Source: Fimenecus sp051881435
Lineage (GTDB): Bacteria > Bacillota > Clostridia > Oscillospirales > Acutalibacteraceae
Reading direction: 5' to 3'
DNA length: 64,000 nucleotides
Assembly (NCBI GenBank): GCA_051881435.1
Contig: JBJEPW010000045.1
Location: 1 to 64,000, forward strand
Shown: one piece after another, positions 1-7,980 of the stretch
Position numbering within the stretch: the stretch's first letter is position 1
How the letters are laid out: the number at the start of each line of letters is the position of its first letter
Notes under the pieces: generated by a model
Databases searched by the model: none
What the model was told of the DNA's origin: nothing
Seen by the model: only the letters and a program-made list of their open reading frames with translations
Program-made: the position numbers and the translations under genes

Positions 1-8
1 GGCATAAT

Positions 9-44
9 GTGTATACCATGTCCTTACACAGGTGTATACCATGT
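9..44. repeat. Direct repeat of 13 bp
   Basis: The 13-mer GTGTATACCATGT occurs at 9-21 and again at 32-44, a spacing of 23 bp (about two helical turns). Each copy holds the palindrome GTATAC. It lies about 100 bp upstream of the first membrane-protein gene and could be a pair of regulator sites. Function is inference, and the upstream context is cut by the window edge. Confidence 0.5.
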
Positions 45-142
45 TACTCTTGACAGGAAACCCGTCCCTACAAACAAACTACAATCGGCAGGGGCTGGCG
101 TCCTCGACAGCCCGTAAAAACCCAACGAAAAGAGGGGACAAT

Positions 143-886
143 ATGGAAAAATCGCGCATAAACTCCCTATACACCAAAAAACGGTTCGGGGTTGTACTGT
201 TGATTTTCGGCGTGTTCAGTACGCTGATAATCCTGCACCGACTGTTTCATTATGTTTATGAATACGATGCACAATTCAGTCCCGTGGATTACGGCAGATT
301 CAATTTTCTCTCCTTTTTCACGGTGCAGTCCAATATCTTCGTGTGCATTTATTTGTTATTGATGGCGGCGGCTGTGTTCGGGAACAAACGGGCGCAAAAA
401 ATCGCGTTTCATCCGATTGTCGGCGCGGCGGTCACGACCTATATTTTGATTACAGGGATTGTGTATTGTTGCGGCATACCGCTGGGCTTTACACCGCCGT
501 TTCAATGGGACACACCAACGCATTGGATGCTCAGCTTCATTCAGGTGTATCACCATATGATAGTACCGCCGCTGATGCTCATTCTGTGGCTGTTCCCCGC
601 AACCGACAGAAAAGTAGGGTACAAAAATGCGTGGATATTCGGTATTTACCCGCTTTTATATTCCCTGTTTTCCATCGTGCGCGGTGCTGTGTCCGAGCCT
701 GCGTTTTATGCGTACCCGTTTTATAAACCCAATTTCTTTTGGGAGCTGTTTTTTGCCGACAAACCGTTCCGCCTGCCCCTTGCTTATTTGCTGATGGTGC
801 CGATGCTTGCACTTGGCATATCCCTGTTCATTCTTGCGACGGTTGTGCTTATTTTCATTCACAATAAACGCATCGTACACAAATAA
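143..886 (+). CDS. Pr6Pr family integral membrane protein
   Basis: A 247-residue hydrophobic protein with about six predicted membrane segments. The FTVQSN motif near residue 64 and the overall pattern match the Pr6Pr (FAR-17a/AIG1-like) family of bacterial membrane proteins, whose function is not established. The ATG at 143 was chosen because AGAGGGG lies 5 bases upstream; an upstream in-frame ATG at 32 has no good ribosome site and would add a non-hydrophobic leader. It is followed after 14 bases by the GH18 gene, probably the same transcript. By eye its GC content is higher than in the following genes, which may indicate acquisition by transfer. Confidence 0.75.
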   Translation: MEKSRINSLYTKKRFGVVLLIFGVFSTLIILHRLFHYVYEYDAQFSPVDYGRFNFLSFFTVQSNIFVCIYLLLMAAAVFGNKRAQKIAFHPIVGAAVTTYILITGIVYCCGIPLGFTPPFQWDTPTHWMLSFIQVYHHMIVPPLMLILWLFPATDRKVGYKNAWIFGIYPLLYSLFSIVRGAVSEPAFYAYPFYKPNFFWELFFADKPFRLPLAYLLMVPMLALGISLFILATVVLIFIHNKRIVHK

Positions 887-900
887 AAGGAGAAAGAAAA

Positions 901-2886
901 ATGAAGTTTTTAAAAGGAATTGGTAATGCGCTGTTTTCCCGTGTGGGAGCGTACATATCCTTCATACTTTCCGTATTTGCCCTCATTTTCATAAGAAGCG
1001 CAACATGGACATACGGATGGATAGCACAGCTTTATCCTCTCGGTGAAAACTTTATACCTACTGTAACAGGCATCGGCATTGCCTGCGCGGTAATCATTTT
1101 TGCATACCTACTTTTGCTCGCATTTTCAGCCGACAAAAAGGTTTCGGGAATGACTGTTTTCAAGGTGATATATTGCATTTTTGCCGTCTTGGGCACGGTA
1201 TTGTTTATTTATTCCCTTGTTCTCGTGTTCGGATTGGACAGCGGCATTTCATCTGAAAACCTTGTCAGAGGAATAACCGCCTGTGCCGACAAAGCGCCAT
1301 ATTTGGCGTTAGCGCTCACCATACCAATTGCGGCAGTATTCTGCACCAACCCCAAGAGCGTTGCAAAATCCCTCATTGCAGGCGTTGTAATTATTGCAAT
1401 TGTTGTTGCCCCTCTCTCGATAGGTGTGGGCTCCGGCAACACTTGGAACGGGGATAAGCTCCCTGCGCTTTCTCTTTCTGAAAACCTCGCCAAGGGTGCA
1501 ACTGTTACATTTGAAAGCCTTAAAAAGGGTGAAAAGCCGGATGCAGAGGCAATTTTACAGGACAACGACCGTTGCTGGACTCCCTCGGACCCTGCCCGTG
1601 AACCTGAGGAAGGACAAAACGACGGCAATAACAGCTATGTTGAAATTAAGCTTGCAAAAGTAAGCACCTTTAACACCGCCGTGATCGAAGAGGTGGGCAA
1701 TCAGGCTCAGTATTTCCGCTTGCAGGCATTTATTGACGACGAATGGATAACAATTTACGAGAGTGAAAAAATTGAGGAATACCGCCTTTGCAGTTTTGAT
1801 GCGGTAACAACAGACCGTGTAAGACTGTCTATTGACAAATTCCGCAGCAGCGATACTCCCGTGAAAATCCGTTCTCTCCAACTCTACAATGAAGCACCCC
1901 GTACCGCCGAAAATTTTGAAGTAACGGCATATCAGAGGCTTGACGGAGATGTTCCCACCGAGATTTTGACAAAAGGTGAGGAGTATGTTAAAAATTACGC
2001 AAAATACTATGATGTATATACAACTATAATCGTCTTCGGTGCCATTGATTGGACTGATGACGGTGAAATGGTTTTCGGCAACGGCGGAGAAGAAGCCTTT
2101 GCAAGAGAGCTTCAGGCGCTTAAAGAGGTTATATCTTACCGTGAAAATCAGGACCATAAGGTCAAGGTTATTGTAACCGCTTTGGCAGACGGCGCCCACA
2201 GCGACGGCGGCGGAGTTAATGTTTATATGGCTCAGTATTGGGAAAAGGTTGCAGATACTATTGTAGCCTTTGCCGATAAATATGACCTTGACGGCGTTGA
2301 TATCGACTGGGAATATCCGCAAACAGCAGATGACTGGAAGAATTTTGATAACTTTATGGCACGCCTTGACGACGGTATGCACAAAACCAACCCCGATGCC
2401 ATAATTTCAACGGCCTTGTCAGCATGGGCGTTGGGAATGTCACAGGATACCTTGGATCGCATAGACCAAATTCAGTTTATGGCTTATGACGGAAACGATA
2501 TTGACGGCTACCAAAGCTCCTTACAGCAAGCCCACGAAGGACTTAAAGCCTTTGTCGATAACGGTGCGGATATAACTAAAATAAACATCGGAATCGCCGC
2601 ATACGGACGCCCTATAAACGGCTCACCCTATTGGGCGGTATGGCGTAATCTTGACGAGGCCACATATTGGAATAATATGTATTTTAATGTCCACGACGGC
2701 GGTCAGGTTTATACAGGTACTTTCTGTTCACCGGCATTGGCGGGGGATAAGACTGCCCTTGCATTGTTCAGCGGCGCAGGCGGAGTAATGGTCTTCCGTG
2801 TGGCGTGTGACAAGACAATGGACGACCCCAACAGCGTTGCATGCGGAATCCAAAACGCCCTTAACCGATATGTTGAGAATTGGTAA
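901..2886 (+). CDS. Membrane-anchored discoidin/GH18 glycosidase-like protein
   Basis: A 661-residue protein with three parts. Residues 1-180 hold about five hydrophobic segments. Residues about 195-335 look like an F5/8 type C (discoidin) carbohydrate-binding domain (Trp, then VEIKL and RVRLSI strands). Residues about 340-661 form a glycoside hydrolase family 18 barrel with the signature DGVDIDWE at 464-471, so the acid catalyst would be E471. GH18 enzymes cleave beta-1,4-GlcNAc links in chitin, peptidoglycan or N-glycans. The outward-facing catalytic part would act at the cell surface; the substrate cannot be read from sequence. AAAGGAGAAAG precedes the ATG, and the gene follows the Pr6Pr gene closely. 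Confidence 0.85.
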   Translation: MKFLKGIGNALFSRVGAYISFILSVFALIFIRSATWTYGWIAQLYPLGENFIPTVTGIGIACAVIIFAYLLLLAFSADKKVSGMTVFKVIYCIFAVLGTVLFIYSLVLVFGLDSGISSENLVRGITACADKAPYLALALTIPIAAVFCTNPKSVAKSLIAGVVIIAIVVAPLSIGVGSGNTWNGDKLPALSLSENLAKGATVTFESLKKGEKPDAEAILQDNDRCWTPSDPAREPEEGQNDGNNSYVEIKLAKVSTFNTAVIEEVGNQAQYFRLQAFIDDEWITIYESEKIEEYRLCSFDAVTTDRVRLSIDKFRSSDTPVKIRSLQLYNEAPRTAENFEVTAYQRLDGDVPTEILTKGEEYVKNYAKYYDVYTTIIVFGAIDWTDDGEMVFGNGGEEAFARELQALKEVISYRENQDHKVKVIVTALADGAHSDGGGVNVYMAQYWEKVADTIVAFADKYDLDGVDIDWEYPQTADDWKNFDNFMARLDDGMHKTNPDAIISTALSAWALGMSQDTLDRIDQIQFMAYDGNDIDGYQSSLQQAHEGLKAFVDNGADITKINIGIAAYGRPINGSPYWAVWRNLDEATYWNNMYFNVHDGGQVYTGTFCSPALAGDKTALALFSGAGGVMVFRVACDKTMDDPNSVACGIQNALNRYVENW

Positions 2887-2895
2887 ACACGTTCT

Positions 2896-3003
2896 GCTCC
2901 CTCATTTAGGTAGGGCTGGTGGCTTGCCCCCGCCGTAAAAAAACATATGAAACCAATTACGCTCCCTCAATGAGGGAGCTGTCAGCGAAGCTGACTGAGG
3001 GAG
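2896..3003. repeat. Palindromic intergenic repeat (GAGGGAG type)
   Basis: A perfect inverted repeat GCTCCCTCA-A-TGAGGGAGC at 2961-2979 is followed at once by GTCAGC-GAA-GCTGAC at 2981-2995 and another TGAGGGAG at 2995-3002. A partial GCTCCCTCA occurs at 2896-2904 and a GC-rich GGCTTGCCCCCGCCGTA segment at 2921-2937. The GAGGGAGCTGTCAGCGAAGC pattern resembles small dispersed palindromic repeats that I recall from gut Clostridia. There is no coding potential. The segment at 2921-2937 recurs in reverse orientation near 20473. Confidence 0.7.
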
Positions 3004-3024
3004 TTGCCAATTCTTAATCAAATC

Positions 3025-3052
3025 CATAGGCGGGTTTAAAAACCCGCCTATG
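3025..3052. repeat. Perfect 13-bp hairpin after the GH18 gene
   Basis: CATAGGCGGGTTT pairs exactly with AAACCCGCCTATG around a 2-base AA centre. No T-tract follows on either strand, so it is not a textbook intrinsic terminator. It may stabilise the 3' end of the GH18 transcript or belong to the adjacent repeat element. Confidence 0.6.
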
Positions 3053-3119
3053 ATACGAGATAATATACTTGAATATTTTTGTAAAATGTGATAAAATCAA
3101 TTCCGTTCCAATATATTAC

Positions 3120-3196
3120 GGAGGCATAGCTCAGCCGGTCAGAGCGCACGGTTCACATCCGTGAGGTCGCGGGTTCGATCCCCTCTGTCTCCACCA
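3120..3196 (+). tRNA. tRNA-Val (anticodon CAC)
   Basis: The cloverleaf folds by hand. The acceptor stem GGAGGCA pairs with TGTCTCC, the D-stem is GCTC/GAGC, and the anticodon stem CACGG/CCGTG carries the loop TTCACAT, giving anticodon CAC (Val, GUG codons). The TTCGATC T-loop is followed by discriminator A and an encoded CCA at 3194-3196. The T-stem GCGGG/CCCTC has one C-T mismatch at the second pair. Strong hairpins follow downstream. Confidence 0.92.
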
Positions 3197-3232
3197 AAGC
3201 CTCAAAGGCATTAGCCTTTGGGGCTTGCTTTT
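3197..3232 (+). terminator. Intrinsic terminator of tRNA-Val
   Basis: AAGCCTCAAAGGC pairs with GCCTTTGGGGCTT (13 bp, one G-T wobble) around an ATTA loop, directly after the tRNA CCA end. The following GCTTTTG is a short, imperfect T-tract. Confidence 0.75.
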
Positions 3233-3247
3233 GTCCGGTAACAGATG

Positions 3248-3284
3248 AAAACAAGCAGCCGCAATTTTACGGCCGCTTGTTTTT
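3248..3284. terminator. Bidirectional terminator
   Basis: AAAACAAGC-A-GCCG pairs with CGGC-C-GCTTGTTTT around an 8-base loop. It has T-runs on both strands, so it can end transcripts from the tRNA side and from the minus-strand lipoprotein gene. Confidence 0.85.
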
Positions 3285-3332
3285 AATCCGGTGCTGAAAT
3301 TTTAAAATGTTCACACCGCTTTTGTTTTGCGC

Positions 3333-3650
3333 TCAGCGCAAGGTATCTCTGATACCCTTTGCAGTATCGGATGCGGCTTCGCTCACTCCGCTTACAGCAT
3401 CGGATACAGCGTCTCCGGCACCGTTCAAAACATCGCTGACACCGTTGCCCAAATCGCTGACACCTTGGGAAACATCGCCTTTCATATCAGATGTTGTGCC
3501 GTTATGATTACTTACCGTGTTGTTTGTCGTGCTGTTGCTATTGCCTGCCGAGGTGTTGCCGACTTTACCGTCGTCTGCATCGCCGCAGCCTGCAAAAAAC
3601 AGACATAATACGGCAGTAATTGCAATCATAATTATAGCTGCTTTTTTCAT
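3333..3650 (-). CDS. Small hypothetical lipoprotein
   Basis: A 105-residue protein with a Lys start, a hydrophobic core and a lipobox-like FAGC ending at Cys21, so it is probably a lipid-anchored secreted protein. The mature part begins with an Asn/Ser/Thr-rich linker and ends in a repetitive amphipathic stretch with repeated GVSD/GAGDAVSDAV units and no Cys. I do not recognise a functional family. AGGTAATATT before the ATG supplies a ribosome site. It lies downstream of ypeB on the same strand with a gap of only 33 bases, so it may be in the ypeB transcript and have a role at the cell or spore surface; that role is inference. Confidence 0.75.
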   Translation of the reverse strand: MKKAAIIMIAITAVLCLFFAGCGDADDGKVGNTSAGNSNSTTNNTVSNHNGTTSDMKGDVSQGVSDLGNGVSDVLNGAGDAVSDAVSGVSEAASDTAKGIRDTLR

Positions 3651-3683
3651 AATATTACCTCCATAAATTTATATTCTGTTATT

Positions 3684-5030
3684 CTACTTTGTCAGGACGC
3701 CGCCGTCACTGTAAAGCAGAATAAGAATATCGTCCTCTTCGCCTGTAATACAGTCGATATACACGAGTAACTCCTGAGAGCTTTCGGTTTTGCAGTGGAA
3801 CTCATAGCAAAATCTTTCGCCGCCCCAGTCATTGGGAATCACGCTTTTCTGCACGGATATTATATTAAGATATGAGTTGATTTTTTCTGCCGCCTGTGCC
3901 GCGGAAATCATATTGCTTGGCGCCGTTCTTTCATAATGGTTTGAAACATAACCAGTTGCGTCAAACGCCATTATTTTGCCGTTTTCCAAGTTTACGCTTA
4001 CTTTTATCAGGTCAGGATAATAAACAATTCCGTCTTTTGCTGCGGCAAAATTAACCGTGCAAATTCCGTCATCGGTAAAATAATAGCTTTCCTTTAATCC
4101 GTCATAACCGATTTTTTTTAGAAAATCAGCTCCGTATTTTACTGCTTCCTCATATTTAACCTCAATTGCCCCTGCATAACCTGAATTTAGCATATAAAGG
4201 GGCTTTCCGCCTTTTTTAGTAATTCCAACGGTGCAGTTTTCACTTTGAAAAACATAGCAGGGGATTTTGCCGCCCTCTTCATAGGCGAATTTTAAAGAAT
4301 CTTTTTCATCTGCACACACATTTTGTGCAACTGTCAACGCCGCGTTTTTGGAAATCTCGTTTTCGTTTTCCAAAAGTCTCGGCTGTGCTTGTTCAATGTG
4401 GTCGGAAAACGGACCGTCATATATAAGCGAGGGGAAGTCGGAAAGGGACTGTTCTGCATCGTCAATGCTTTTGCCCAGCGTTGAGGTATCTGTTTTGCTG
4501 TTGAGAAGGTTTGTATCGGTATTCTCAAAATTAAAATTCCCGTTTTCAAGTTCAAAGCACATTCTGCCTATTTGTTCTGTCAGCGTGTTACAGTAAGAAT
4601 TAAGCTTTTTAAGCTGTTCTCTTTCGTTGTCTGTAATCGGCTCTCCTGAGGCGCTCTTTCGCTGCAACGCCATCACAAATTCACCCACCTGCGATAAAAA
4701 TTTGTATGTGTTATCAAGCGCAGAATCGTTGCCCGAAAGCATTGAAAGACTGTTCTTTGCGCCGGAGGCTTCACGCCAAAGCTCCGTTGAAAGCTTTGAG
4801 AGCATAGTGGGGGTGCTCACATAAACCGTCTTTTCAAGGTTTGCCGATATATTATTAAGATACTCATCAAGGGATATTAACGCCATCTGCTTTGTAATAA
4901 GCGCTTCACGCTGATAGCGGGCCGCTTTCACGGTTTGTACAATACCGAAAATTCCCAATACGATAATCACCGTTGCGGTGTATAGAATTATTCTTATTTT
5001 CTTGCGTTTTGAGTTGGTTTTACTGTTCAT
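3684..5030 (-). CDS. ypeB: Germination protein YpeB
   Basis: A 448-residue protein with one N-terminal membrane anchor (about residues 13-35), a long helical region, the family signature FPSLIYDGPFSDHI near residue 200, and two to three PepSY-like domains towards the C-terminus. YpeB localises to the spore inner membrane/cortex and in Bacillus stabilises and controls the cortex-lytic enzyme SleB. The ATG at 5030 was preferred over an in-frame upstream codon at 5069 because AAAGGAG lies just before it and the signal anchor then starts properly. No sleB neighbour is present; the usual sleB-ypeB pairing is missing here. Confidence 0.9.
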   Translation of the reverse strand: MNSKTNSKRKKIRIILYTATVIIVLGIFGIVQTVKAARYQREALITKQMALISLDEYLNNISANLEKTVYVSTPTMLSKLSTELWREASGAKNSLSMLSGNDSALDNTYKFLSQVGEFVMALQRKSASGEPITDNEREQLKKLNSYCNTLTEQIGRMCFELENGNFNFENTDTNLLNSKTDTSTLGKSIDDAEQSLSDFPSLIYDGPFSDHIEQAQPRLLENENEISKNAALTVAQNVCADEKDSLKFAYEEGGKIPCYVFQSENCTVGITKKGGKPLYMLNSGYAGAIEVKYEEAVKYGADFLKKIGYDGLKESYYFTDDGICTVNFAAAKDGIVYYPDLIKVSVNLENGKIMAFDATGYVSNHYERTAPSNMISAAQAAEKINSYLNIISVQKSVIPNDWGGERFCYEFHCKTESSQELLVYIDCITGEEDDILILLYSDGGVLTK

Positions 5031-5108
5031 TTTTGCGCTCCTTTGCAGATTTGAAATTATTGTTAACAAAAAATTTAAAAATATACGCGTTTTTTGTCCA
5101 ATTTATAT

Positions 5109-5137
5109 TTGCCAAACATTGTTTTTTGTAGTATAAT
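5109..5137 (+). promoter_or_regulatory. SigA-type promoter of iscS-thiI
   Basis: TTGCCA at 5109-5114 and TATAAT at 5132-5137 are separated by 17 bases, about 40 bases before the cysteine desulfurase start. A good match to the housekeeping consensus. Confidence 0.7.
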
Positions 5138-5175
5138 TTATGATGATTAATTATGTAGAATGGGAGAGAAGTGTA

Positions 5176-6303
5176 ATGAGCGTTTATCTTGATAACAGCG
5201 CTACAACAAAGCCGTGCGAAGCAGCAGTAAAAAAAGCGCTTTCCATGATGAACGAAAACTTCGGTAATCCGTCCAGTCTGCATATGTGCGGATATAATGC
5301 TAAAAAAGAGCTCGATAACGCCCGTAAAACTCTTGCGTCATTTTTGTCCTGCGATGTTAAAGAAATATATTTCACATCAGGCGGAACGGCGGCGAACAAT
5401 ACCGCAATTTTAGGCACTGCCCGCACAAAGCATCGCGAGGGTAAGAAAATAATCACTACCGGGCTTGAACATCCCAGCGTCATCAAACACTTTCAGCTTC
5501 TTGAAGAAGCAGGCTTTGAGGCTGTTTATTTAAAACCCGACAGAAACGGTAAAATTAACCTTACTGAGCTTTCAAACGCCGTTGACGAAAATACAATTTT
5601 AGTCAGCGTTATGGCGGTTAATAACGAGGTTGGCTCAATTCAGGATATTTCCGAAATCAAAAGCATAATAAAATTAAAAAATTCAAAAGCGTATTTCCAT
5701 TGCGATGCGGTGCAGGGCTTTGGTAAAATGACAATTAAGCCGAAAAAACTCGGTATTGATTTAATGAGTATGAGCGCCCATAAAATTCACGGTATAAAGG
5801 GAGCAGGTGCACTGTTTGTCAATAGCTCAATTCGGCTGATGCCGAGTATTTTGGGCGGAGGTCAGGAAAACGGCTTGGTTTCGGGAACTGAGCCCATGCC
5901 TGCTGTCTGTGCCTTTGCCGCCGCAGTTGAAGACATAGGTAATATTGAGAAAAATCTTGCCTATACACAAAAGGTTAAACAGTATTTTGTTGATAGAATA
6001 AAATCTGTTGACGGTGTGTATATAAACTCTCCCGATGATGCATTGCCGTATATAATAAATATTTCCGTAAAAGGCGTGCCGTCGCAGGTTATGCTTAACG
6101 CTCTCTCGGCAGAGGGGATATATGTTTCGGCAGGTTCGGCGTGTTCAAAAGGTCACCGCAGCGATGTTCTTTCCGCAATGGGAGTTGCACCCTCGCTTAT
6201 TGACAGCGCAATCAGAATCAGTTTGTCAAAAAATACCACTGAAAATGATATGGATTTGTTGTATAATGGTATTGTAAATACCGTAAAACGCGTCAGGAGA
6301 TAA
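5176..6303 (+). CDS. iscS: Cysteine desulfurase (NifS/IscS family)
   Basis: A PLP-dependent enzyme that takes sulfur from cysteine as a protein persulfide and releases alanine. With the ATG at 5176 it is 375 residues. Features seen: start MSVYLDNSATTKP, PLP lysine K203 in SAHKIHG, and catalytic C323 in SAGSACSKG. GGGAGAGAA precedes the start; earlier in-frame ATGs would put the start almost on the -10 box. It directly precedes thiI with a one-base gap, so the likely role is sulfur donation for tRNA 4-thiouridine rather than general Fe-S assembly (no iscU/sufU nearby). Confidence 0.92.
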   Translation: MSVYLDNSATTKPCEAAVKKALSMMNENFGNPSSLHMCGYNAKKELDNARKTLASFLSCDVKEIYFTSGGTAANNTAILGTARTKHREGKKIITTGLEHPSVIKHFQLLEEAGFEAVYLKPDRNGKINLTELSNAVDENTILVSVMAVNNEVGSIQDISEIKSIIKLKNSKAYFHCDAVQGFGKMTIKPKKLGIDLMSMSAHKIHGIKGAGALFVNSSIRLMPSILGGGQENGLVSGTEPMPAVCAFAAAVEDIGNIEKNLAYTQKVKQYFVDRIKSVDGVYINSPDDALPYIINISVKGVPSQVMLNALSAEGIYVSAGSACSKGHRSDVLSAMGVAPSLIDSAIRISLSKNTTENDMDLLYNGIVNTVKRVRR

Positions 6304-6304
6304 T

Positions 6305-7477
6305 ATGAAAGAAATAATACTTATTAAAAACGGCGAGCTTGCATTAAAAGGCTTAAACCGTTCCACTTTTGAGGATATACTGATTAAGAATATCCGCAGA
6401 AGGCTTAAACCTCTCGGTGATTTTGAATACAGGAAAGAACAGTCCACCGTTTCTGTTGTTCCTCTCGACGATTTTGTAGATATGGACGAGGTAAACGAGC
6501 GTGTCGCCCGTGTTTTCGGTATAGCCTGCTATTCAAGAGCCTTGCAGGTTGAGAAGGATATGGGGGAGATATTAAAATACGCCCCCGAATATCTCTCGGA
6601 ACAGCTTAAAAGCGCTAAAACCTTTAAGGTGGAGGGTAAGCGTTCCGATAAAAAGTTCCCCTTAACTTCTCCTCAGATGTCCGCCGAGGTAGGCGGCGCT
6701 GTGCTGGAAAAATTTCCGCATTTAAAGGTAGATGTGAAAAATCCGGATGTGCTCATTACAATAGAAATAAGAGATAAATTCGCGTTTATCAGAGGTAATC
6801 AGACAAAGGGCGCAGGCGGTATGCCGACGGGAACCGCAGGGAAATCCGCAATTCTCATTTCAGGCGGAATTGACAGCCCCGTGGCGGCATATATGATGGC
6901 AAAAAGAGGACTGACGCTTACTGCAATCCATTTTGCCTCACCGCCATATACATCGCCGCAATCGGAAGAAAAGGTTCATGAATTGCTCCGTCAGGTTTCT
7001 AAATTCAGCGGAAATATAACGCTTTTCACAGTAGGATTTACAGAAATTCAGGAGCAAATAAGAGATAATTGTCCCGAGGATTTGTTCACACTTGTTATGC
7101 GCCGCTTTATGATGCGTATCGCTGAGAAGATAGCCGAAAAAGAAGAGTGTAAGGCGCTTATAACAGGGGAGAGCCTCGGTCAGGTGGCAAGCCAGACATT
7201 ACCTGCCCTTGCCTGTACGGACGCAGTCGTTTCAATGCCTGTTTTCCGTCCCCTTATCGGTCTTGATAAGGACGAAATTATTGCAGTTTCAAGAAAGATA
7301 AACACTTTCGATATTTCAATTCAGCCCTTTGAGGATTGCTGTACCGTGTTTACTCCGAAACACCCCAAAACAAAGCCCCAAATCAGTATTCTTGAGAATG
7401 CCGAAAAAGCGTTGGATGTGGACGGACTTATTGAAAAGGCGTTGGACAACACCCGTGTTCAGAATATTTACTTTTAA
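6305..7477 (+). CDS. thiI: tRNA 4-thiouridine synthetase ThiI
   Basis: A 390-residue enzyme that adenylates U8 of tRNA and transfers sulfur to make 4-thiouridine. An N-terminal ferredoxin-like/THUMP region (about 1-165) is followed by a PP-loop ATP pyrophosphatase domain with SGGIDSP at 186-192. There is no C-terminal rhodanese domain, as is usual in Firmicutes, so sulfur should come straight from the partner desulfurase encoded upstream. It starts 1 base after the desulfurase stop, indicating translational coupling. A CC pair (EDCCTVF) lies near residue 345. Confidence 0.94.
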   Translation: MKEIILIKNGELALKGLNRSTFEDILIKNIRRRLKPLGDFEYRKEQSTVSVVPLDDFVDMDEVNERVARVFGIACYSRALQVEKDMGEILKYAPEYLSEQLKSAKTFKVEGKRSDKKFPLTSPQMSAEVGGAVLEKFPHLKVDVKNPDVLITIEIRDKFAFIRGNQTKGAGGMPTGTAGKSAILISGGIDSPVAAYMMAKRGLTLTAIHFASPPYTSPQSEEKVHELLRQVSKFSGNITLFTVGFTEIQEQIRDNCPEDLFTLVMRRFMMRIAEKIAEKEECKALITGESLGQVASQTLPALACTDAVVSMPVFRPLIGLDKDEIIAVSRKINTFDISIQPFEDCCTVFTPKHPKTKPQISILENAEKALDVDGLIEKALDNTRVQNIYF

Positions 7478-7491
7478 AAGGTACAATTCTT

Positions 7492-7980
7492 ATGACACTT
7501 GAAGAAAAAACCGTAAAAATCTTAAAGGAAAAGGGACTTGTTATGGCTTGTGCCGAGTCCTGCACAGGCGGTTTAATAGCAAAAAGAATAACTGATGTAA
7601 GCGGTTCTTCTGCAGTTTTTAACTGCGGAATTGTAAGTTACAGTAACGAAATTAAATCTGAGGTGCTGGGTGTCAGCAAGAAAACGCTTGAAACATACGG
7701 CGCTGTAAGCGAGCAAACTGTCCGCGAGATGGTAAGCGGCGTGTTAAAACTTTCCGGTGCCGATGTTGCCGTGTCTGTATCGGGTATTGCAGGCCCTTCG
7801 TCCGATAACACCTCAAAGCCTGTTGGGCTTATATATCTTGCCGTTTCCGACGGCAAAAAGACAAAAGTAAAATGCCTGAATAACAGTTATAAGTTCGATA
7901 TAAGAAACAGAAACAGAAACCGTGCCTGCGAAGAGGCACTTAAAATGATAATTGAAACGGTGGGTGGTAATCTTGAATAA
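7492..7980 (+). CDS. pncC: Nicotinamide-nucleotide amidase (CinA C-terminal domain)
   Basis: A 162-residue stand-alone CinA C-terminal domain, which deamidates NMN to nicotinate mononucleotide in pyridine nucleotide salvage. Diagnostic stretches are AESCTGGLIA, NCGIVSYSNEIK, YGAVSEQTV and SGIAGP. The N-terminal molybdopterin-binding-like half of full CinA is absent. The C-terminus has an odd RNRNRN run. It sits 14 bases after thiI and overlaps or abuts the sortase start, so it is probably in the same transcript. Confidence 0.9.
   Translation: MTLEEKTVKILKEKGLVMACAESCTGGLIAKRITDVSGSSAVFNCGIVSYSNEIKSEVLGVSKKTLETYGAVSEQTVREMVSGVLKLSGADVAVSVSGIAGPSSDNTSKPVGLIYLAVSDGKKTKVKCLNNSYKFDIRNRNRNRACEEALKMIIETVGGNLE

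Noticed and set aside
1..44. Terminal repeats of an insertion sequence
   Set aside because: The 13-bp repeats are direct, not inverted, 23 bp apart, and no transposase is adjacent; more like regulator sites.
1555..2382. 275-codon open frame on the minus strand inside the GH18 gene
   Set aside because: It lies wholly antisense to a gene with clear catalytic motifs, has no ribosome site and codes for no recognisable protein.
3025..3052. Intrinsic terminator of the GH18 gene
   Set aside because: The hairpin is perfect, but there is no T-tract on either strand, so it is listed as a hairpin only.
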